A stretch of DNA of 58,160 bases from Bacillus haynesii (GTDB taxonomy: Bacteria > Bacillota > Bacilli > Bacillales > Bacillaceae): NCBI RefSeq assembly GCF_001969855.1, contig NZ_MRBL01000043.1, positions 1 to 58,160 on the forward strand. The letters run 5' to 3'. This document shows, piece by piece, positions 53,361-58,160 of the stretch. The notes under the pieces are model-generated. The model saw nothing but the letters and a program-made list of their open reading frames with translations. It did not search any database and was not told the origin of the DNA. The position numbers and the translations under genes were made by a program. How positions within the stretch are numbered: the stretch's first letter is position 1; each line of letters starts with the position of its first letter.

Positions 53361-53401
53361 GAAAGTGAGGCATACTGATGAACATCGTATGCCTCTTTCT
53401 T
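53361..53401 (-). terminator. Hairpin terminator/attenuator between clpC and radA
   Basis: GAGGCATAC/GTATGCCTC (53367-53375 with 53387-53395) plus inner GATG/CATC make a 13-bp stem with one unpaired base. On the minus strand TTTCTTATAAAG follows, a weak U-tract, so partial read-through into radA is expected. Confidence 0.65.
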
Positions 53402-53412
53402 TTGTCTCTATA

Positions 53413-55845
53413 TTAGTTCGTTTTAGCTTCGGTTTTTACGACAAATTCTCCGTCTTCTACATCCAAAACAATATGCTGGCCTTTTTCAATATGGCCTTTC
53501 AGGAGCTCTTCAGAAAGCCGGTCTTCCACGTGTTTTTGGATTGCTCTTCTGAGAGGGCGCGCCCCGTATTCGAGATCCACGCCTTCATCGGCAATTTTTT
53601 CTTTAGCCGATTCAGTCAGCTCAATTGAAAGATCCTGTTCTTTCAGACGCTTGGTCAATTGTTCTGACATGAGGGATACAATATCTTTCAAATGTTTTTT
53701 CTCCAAAGAGTGGAAGACGATAATTTCATCAATCCGGTTGATAAATTCAGGTCTGAAGGCGCGTTTTAATTCACCCATGACTTTGTCTTTCATATCTTTA
53801 TAATTCTGGGTTTCATCCTGCACATTAAACCCGACGTATTTATTTCTTCTGAGTTCGCTCGCACCGACATTTGATGTCATGATCAAAATCGTATTTCTAA
53901 AGTCGACCGTGCGCCCTTTTGAATCAGTCAGGCGGCCGTCTTCAAGCACTTGCAGCAAAATATTGAAGACATCAGGGTGAGCTTTCTCGATTTCGTCAAG
54001 CAAGACGACGGAATACGGTTTTCTTCTCACTTTTTCAGTGAGCTGTCCGCCTTCATCATAGCCGACATATCCCGGAGGGGAACCGACGAGTCTTGATGTT
54101 GAATGTTTTTCCATGTACTCGGACATATCGATGCGAATCATTGCTTCTTCATCGCCGAAAATGGACTCGGCAAGTGCACGGGCAAGCTCTGTTTTCCCTA
54201 CGCCTGTAGGACCGAGGAAAATAAACGAACCGATAGGACGTTTTGGATCTTTTAAGCCGGCACGTGCGCGTCTGACTGCTTTTGCCACCGCAACGACGGC
54301 TTCATCCTGGCCGATAACGCGGGAATGAAGAATGCTCTCCATGTTCAGCAATTTGTCTGTTTCAGTCTGCGCAATTTTGGAAACCGGCACTCCAGTCCAG
54401 CTTGATACAACCATTGCAATATCGTCGACGGTCACTTCGGAATTTTCTTGCCCCTGCTTTTCTTTCCATGTTTTCTTGGTTTCTTCGACCTGTTCACGCA
54501 GGCGCTGCTCCGTATCCCGTAAAGACGCTGCTTTTTCGAATTCCTGGCTTTGGACAGCGGCATCTTTTTCTTTCCTTACTTCATCAAGCTTTTGTTCAAG
54601 CTCTTTTAAGTTAGGAGGCGTTGTGAATGAACGCAGGCGAACCTTTGAACCGGCTTCATCGATTAAGTCGATCGCCTTGTCAGGCAGAAAACGGTCCGAA
54701 ATGTAGCGGTCTGACAGCTTCACTGCCGCTTCGATCGCTTCATCTGTAATCGATACGCGGTGGTGGGCTTCATAGCGGTCTCTGAGCCCTCTCAATATTT
54801 GAATGCTTTCTTCAGGAGACGGCTGGTCAACCTGAATTGGCTGAAAACGCCGTTCGAGTGCAGCATCTTTTTCAATGTATTTGCGGTATTCATCAAGGGT
54901 TGTCGCTCCGATGCATTGCAGCTCTCCGCGCGCCAGCGACGGTTTAAGGATATTTGAGGCATCAATGGCCCCTTCCGCTCCTCCGGCTCCGATGAGAGTA
55001 TGTAGCTCATCGATGAAGAGGATGATATTTCCCGCTTGACGAATTTCGTCCATCACTTTTTTCAGGCGGTCTTCAAATTCACCGCGGTATTTTGTACCGG
55101 CGACAACCGTTCCCATATCAAGCGTCATGACGCGCTTGTCGCGTAAAATCTCCGGTACTTCATTGTTGATGATCTGCTGGGCCAGACCTTCGGCAATCGC
55201 CGTCTTACCGACACCGGGCTCCCCGATTAACACAGGGTTGTTTTTCGTTCTGCGGCTCAGCACTTCAATCACGCGCTGAATTTCTTTGCTTCTGCCGATC
55301 ACGGGATCAAGACTGTCTTCTTTTGCAATCGCCGTGAGATCCCGGGCAAGACTGTCTAAGGTTGGTGTGTTGGCATTGCTGTTGGCGCCTGAAGCAGCGC
55401 CACCGCTCTCATTGCTCCCCAACAGCTGCAATACTTGCTGTCTCGCTTTGTTTAAGCTGACGCCTAAATTATTCAGCACCCTTGCCGCAACACCTTCCCC
55501 TTCGCGGATTAAGCCAAGGAGGATGTGTTCTGTTCCAACGTAGGAGTGGCCAAGCTTTCTTGCTTCATCCATCGCCAGTTCGGTCACTTTTTTGGCTCTC
55601 GGTGTGTAATGGATCGATTGTGACATCTCTTGCCCGCGGCCGATGAGGCTTTCAACTTCTTTTTGAATCTTGTCAGGGCTGAGTCCTAACGCCTGCAGCG
55701 CTTTTGCAGCAATTCCTTCTCCCTCGCGGACAAGGCCGAGGAGAATATGTTCTGTTCCAATGTTATTATGGCCCAGACGCAGAGCTTCTTCTTGAGCAAG
55801 CGCCAATACTTTTTGTGCTCTTTCTGTGAATCTTCCAAACATCAT
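53413..55845 (-). CDS. clpC: ATP-dependent Clp protease ATPase subunit ClpC
   Basis: 810 residues. The double N domain (1-150) binds phospho-arginine and adaptors such as MecA and McsB. Walker A1 GEPGVGKT lies at 208-215, the middle domain carries a UVR-like segment ([19 protein letters not shown]), and Walker A2 GPTGVGKT and the ClpP-docking region ([10 protein letters not shown]) follow. It unfolds proteins for ClpP. It starts 3 bp inside the mcsB end, coupled translation. Confidence 0.98.
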   Translation of the reverse strand: MMFGRFTERAQKVLALAQEEALRLGHNNIGTEHILLGLVREGEGIAAKALQALGLSPDKIQKEVESLIGRGQEMSQSIHYTPRAKKVTELAMDEARKLGHSYVGTEHILLGLIREGEGVAARVLNNLGVSLNKARQQVLQLLGSNESGGAASGANSNANTPTLDSLARDLTAIAKEDSLDPVIGRSKEIQRVIEVLSRRTKNNPVLIGEPGVGKTAIAEGLAQQIINNEVPEILRDKRVMTLDMGTVVAGTKYRGEFEDRLKKVMDEIRQAGNIILFIDELHTLIGAGGAEGAIDASNILKPSLARGELQCIGATTLDEYRKYIEKDAALERRFQPIQVDQPSPEESIQILRGLRDRYEAHHRVSITDEAIEAAVKLSDRYISDRFLPDKAIDLIDEAGSKVRLRSFTTPPNLKELEQKLDEVRKEKDAAVQSQEFEKAASLRDTEQRLREQVEETKKTWKEKQGQENSEVTVDDIAMVVSSWTGVPVSKIAQTETDKLLNMESILHSRVIGQDEAVVAVAKAVRRARAGLKDPKRPIGSFIFLGPTGVGKTELARALAESIFGDEEAMIRIDMSEYMEKHSTSRLVGSPPGYVGYDEGGQLTEKVRRKPYSVVLLDEIEKAHPDVFNILLQVLEDGRLTDSKGRTVDFRNTILIMTSNVGASELRRNKYVGFNVQDETQNYKDMKDKVMGELKRAFRPEFINRIDEIIVFHSLEKKHLKDIVSLMSEQLTKRLKEQDLSIELTESAKEKIADEGVDLEYGARPLRRAIQKHVEDRLSEELLKGHIEKGQHIVLDVEDGEFVVKTEAKTN

Positions 55846-56933
55846 ATTGTTTCATCCTCCTGTCTATTGCCGTTGTTTTCTAATTTCAGGCGCTCCCTGA
55901 TAAGAGCAGCCCGCCTGATGTCCCTCTCGTTTGGCCTTAGGGCTCCGCCTGAATATTGCTGGAGAAATCCAGGCTGTGTCAGAATCATCAGTTCATTAAG
56001 TATATTGCTGGAAAGACCTTTTATTATCCCCAGGTCAATTCCAAGACGAACGTCTGAAAGACATCTTGCTGTTTCTTTCGACTCGATCATCCGGCAATTA
56101 GACAGTACGCCGTAAGATCTGTAGACGCGGTCTTCAAGCTCGATTTGCGAAGTCTGATAAAGCGCCTTTCTTGCTGAACGCTCTTGTTCAATCAGCTGAG
56201 CAACGACGCTGTTCAGATCTTCGACAATGTCGTGTTCCGATTTACCAAGGGTAATTTGGTTGGAAATTTGAAAGATATTCCCTAATGCTTCGCTGCCTTC
56301 ACCGTAAATTCCTCTAACAACAAGCCCCAATTGGTTAATTGCCGGAATAATTCTGTTTATTTGCCTAGTTAACACTAAAGCAGGAAGGTGCATCATGACA
56401 GAAGCTCTAAGCCCGGTTCCGACATTTGTAGGGCAGCTGGTCAAATAGCCTCTTTGTTCCGAAAAAGCATAATCGATCCGGTCTTCAATCCAATCGTCCA
56501 CTTGATTTGCTGCTTTCAATGCTTCTGACAGCTGAAATCCCGGGAACAGACATTGAATGCGAATATGATCTTCCTCATTCAGCATAATACTCACTTCTTC
56601 ATTTTCAGAAAGAAGGCACGCGCCAAAGGAAGCTTCCGTCAAATGCGGACTGATCAGATGTTTTTCTACAAGAACCCTTTTTTCCAAAGGCTGCACCTGA
56701 TCCATTTTCACAAGCTCAAATTTCCCGATACCGGGCACTTCATAGCCTGTGAATTGTTCTTCAAACAATGCGATAATCGCTGAAGCCTCTTCGTTTGAAA
56801 AAAGCGTTGGAAAACGAACTTTATCCAAATTGCGCGCAAGACGGATCCGGCTGCTCAGCACGATGTCACTTTCAGGGCCTTCCTGCCGCATCCAATTGCT
56901 TAAAGCATTCTGAATAAAATGCTGCAGTGACAT
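55842..56933 (-). CDS. mcsB: Protein-arginine kinase McsB
   Basis: 363 residues of the guanidino kinase fold. The phosphate-binding [10 protein letters not shown], catalytic-loop Cys167 ([14 protein letters not shown]) and the C-terminal phospho-arginine-binding RDIRRA (337-342) are intact. McsB phosphorylates arginines on CtsR and misfolded proteins, marking them for ClpCP. It overlaps mcsA by one base and clpC by 4. Confidence 0.98.
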   Translation of the reverse strand: MSLQHFIQNALSNWMRQEGPESDIVLSSRIRLARNLDKVRFPTLFSNEEASAIIALFEEQFTGYEVPGIGKFELVKMDQVQPLEKRVLVEKHLISPHLTEASFGACLLSENEEVSIMLNEEDHIRIQCLFPGFQLSEALKAANQVDDWIEDRIDYAFSEQRGYLTSCPTNVGTGLRASVMMHLPALVLTRQINRIIPAINQLGLVVRGIYGEGSEALGNIFQISNQITLGKSEHDIVEDLNSVVAQLIEQERSARKALYQTSQIELEDRVYRSYGVLSNCRMIESKETARCLSDVRLGIDLGIIKGLSSNILNELMILTQPGFLQQYSGGALRPNERDIRRAALIRERLKLENNGNRQEDETI

Positions 56934-57496
56934 CAGTCCTCCTCCTCCTTGTTTGCATTCAGGTTTTGTTCAAGCGATCTGATCTGGTCTCTGATGTTGG
57001 CTGCTTTTTCAAATTCCTCCTGCTGAATTAATTCTTTCAGCTCTTTTTTCAATGCTTCAACTTGTCTTCTTACATGCAGGTTACCGCCGATCCGCTTTGG
57101 TATTTTACCGGCGTGAACCGTGTTCCCGCTGTGAACTTTTCTTAAAACCGGAGTGATATAAGAATGGAAGGTTTTATAACATTCCGAACATCCAAACCGG
57201 CCTGTTTTTCGAAATTCCGGGAACGTCATGTTGCATTTTTTGCATCGCAGAACCTGGTCTGGCTGTTGAAAAAGCTGAGCCTCGCTGCTGTTTGTAAAGG
57301 ACGAGTCAAAATTCAGCAGTCCGGATAATAAATTATGGATGGAAAATCCGCCACTTTCATTCATAGAATATGACTCGCTGTTCTCTTTCGCACATTGTTC
57401 ACAGATGTGCATTTCTTTTTTTTCACCATTAATGACTTTCGTAAAGTGAAAAGTTGCCGGTCTTTCTTTACACTCTTGACATATCACGCTTCTCAC
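56933..57496 (-). CDS. mcsA: McsB activator McsA
   Basis: 187 residues. Four CxxC pairs (Cys6/9, Cys32/35, Cys84/87, Cys102/105) make two zinc modules, and a UVR domain ([19 protein letters not shown], about 152-170) ends the protein. McsA activates McsB and senses redox and heavy-metal stress. It follows ctsR by 5 bp. Confidence 0.97.
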   Translation of the reverse strand: MRSVICQECKERPATFHFTKVINGEKKEMHICEQCAKENSESYSMNESGGFSIHNLLSGLLNFDSSFTNSSEAQLFQQPDQVLRCKKCNMTFPEFRKTGRFGCSECYKTFHSYITPVLRKVHSGNTVHAGKIPKRIGGNLHVRRQVEALKKELKELIQQEEFEKAANIRDQIRSLEQNLNANKEEED

Positions 57497-57501
57497 CCGC
57501 T

Positions 57502-57966
57502 TTACTTAAATTTAAGTGACGTAAGCATGGCTTTCATCATTCTTGCTCTTAATTCGTCTCGTTCAGGCAAATCAATATATAAAACAGAACGATCCATAAC
57601 ACTCACCATCAATTTTGCTTCGCTTTCTGTAATGACACCATTTTCTAACAGCCTTAAAATGATATCGTCCGAAGCAGCTTGAGAGAGCCTTGTATAGATT
57701 TGATTCATAATGTTGTTAATCAAATCAATTTTATCGTTCATTTTAATTTTAATAATTCGAATATAACCGCCGCCGCCTCTTTTGCTTTCGACGATGTATC
57801 CGCGCTCGCTCGTAAAACGCGTATTGATCACGTAATTGATCTGAGAAGGAACACACTGAAATTTATCGGCTATTTCGCTTCGTTTAATCTCTAATATTTC
57901 TTTCCCGTTCTGTTCTAATATTTGTTTCAAATACTGTTCGATTATGTCAGAAATATTTTTCCCCAC
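57502..57966 (-). CDS. ctsR: Transcriptional repressor of class III heat-shock genes CtsR
   Basis: 154 residues. A winged helix-turn-helix (about 1-73) has the glycine-rich thermosensing wing ESKRGGGGYIR; Arg63 is the McsB phosphorylation site region. The C-terminal dimerisation domain includes DRSVLYIDLPERDELRA. CtsR represses its own operon and clpP/clpE. It is the first gene after the rrn terminator, with an operator at 57989-58005. The start is behind GAAGGAGGGGGC. Confidence 0.97.
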   Translation of the reverse strand: MGKNISDIIEQYLKQILEQNGKEILEIKRSEIADKFQCVPSQINYVINTRFTSERGYIVESKRGGGGYIRIIKIKMNDKIDLINNIMNQIYTRLSQAASDDIILRLLENGVITESEAKLMVSVMDRSVLYIDLPERDELRARMMKAMLTSLKFK

Positions 57967-57988
57967 TCAGCCCCCTCCTTCACTTGAC

Positions 57989-58005
57989 TTTGACTATATT
58001 TGACT
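57989..58005 (-). promoter_or_regulatory. CtsR operator
   Basis: The minus strand reads AGTCAAA-TAT-AGTCAAA, the direct heptad repeat with 3-bp spacer recognised by CtsR ([AG]GTCAAA). A third partial heptad GTCAAGT follows. It lies just downstream of the sigma-A -10. Confidence 0.93.
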
Positions 58006-58013
58006 TTAACTTT

Positions 58014-58042
58014 ACTATAAGTGGTTTTCGTTTTTTTTTCAA
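58014..58042 (-). promoter_or_regulatory. Sigma-A promoter of the ctsR operon
   Basis: TTGAAA (58037-58042), 17 bp, TATAGT (58014-58019). The start would fall in or beside the CtsR operator. Confidence 0.8.
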
Positions 58043-58065
58043 CTAATTGCGCTTCTTCCTTTATT

Positions 58066-58091
58066 ATTTCCACTTTTGGCTGTCATAAAAC
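58066..58091 (-). promoter_or_regulatory. Candidate sigma-B promoter of the ctsR operon
   Basis: GTTTTA (58086-58091), 14 bp, GGAAAT (58066-58071), 5/6 and 4/6 matches to the sigma-B consensus. The B. subtilis operon has a sigma-B start upstream of sigma-A, so the position fits. Confidence 0.5.
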
Positions 58092-58103
58092 CTTATGCAA
58101 CAA

Positions 58104-58136
58104 GAAAAAAGACCAGCTGATATCAGCTGGTCTTTC
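58104..58136 (-). terminator. rrn operon terminator
   Basis: A palindrome of 14-base arms (58108-58121 with 58122-58135, AAAGACCAGCTGAT and its complement) followed by TTTTTTCTTG, directly after the 5S 3' end. Confidence 0.92.
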
Positions 58137-58141
58137 TAAGC

Positions 58142-58160
58142 GCTTGGCGGCGTCCTACTC
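58142..58160 (-). rRNA. rrf: 5S ribosomal RNA, 3' end only (partial)
   Basis: The reverse complement GAGTAGGACGCCGCCAAGC is the conserved Bacillus 5S 3' end. The gene continues beyond the right edge. Confidence 0.93.

Overview
This window is a stretch of a Bacillus chromosome, very probably from the B. licheniformis group (B. licheniformis, sonorensis, glycinifermentans and relatives). It is written opposite to the usual map, so almost every gene is on the minus strand. It carries the ctsR-to-rrn interval, including the large ribosomal protein and RNA polymerase cluster. Gene order, protein lengths and start sites match what I recall of B. subtilis closely. Two differences stand out. No ybaC-like gene lies between tufA and rpsJ, and a DinB-family gene sits where B. 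subtilis has ybaJ. There are no insertion sequences, phage genes, tRNAs or CRISPR arrays.

Layout in transcription order, from the right end leftwards: the 3' tip of a 5S rRNA with its terminator; the class III heat-shock operon ctsR-mcsA-mcsB-clpC, then radA, disA and yacL; isoprenoid genes ispD-ispF; gltX; a cysteine T-box leader; cysE-cysS-mrnC-rlmB-rae1; sigH; rpmGB-secE; nusG; rplK-rplA; rplJ-rplL behind an L10 leader with an attenuator; rsmC; rpoB-rpoC; the str group rplGB-rpsL-rpsG-fusA-tufA; and the S10-spc-alpha superoperon from rpsJ to rplQ. After a terminator come the ECF vitamin-transporter module ecfA1-ecfA2-ecfT with truA, then rplM-rpsI. The left end holds a DinB-family gene, ybaK, the sporulation genes cwlD, gerD, kbaA and pdaB, the regulator gene salA, and the 5' end of a 16S rRNA with two tandem promoters.

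The genes form a growth-rate core: ribosome, RNA polymerase, elongation factors, Sec translocon, initiation factor and adenylate kinase. It is flanked by stress genes (CtsR, McsB and ClpC protein arginine phosphorylation and proteolysis; c-di-AMP synthase DisA) and by sporulation and germination genes. Zinc-ribbon forms of L36, L33 and S14 are encoded here.

I see no new multigene system. The observations most worth checking are RNA-level or promoter-level. Two similar hairpin motifs lie before rplK and rplA and could be L1 sites. A 14-bp inverted repeat contains the -35 box of the str operon promoter. Structured leaders precede rpsJ, rpsG, tufA and rpoB. A palindrome overlaps the rpmGB-secE promoter, a sigma-B-like promoter precedes yacL, SigH has a 5-residue tandem duplication, and PdaB has lost canonical deacetylase metal ligands. 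Several starts were set inside longer open frames using Shine-Dalgarno spacing and family length. Statements about B. subtilis are from memory; no database search was possible.
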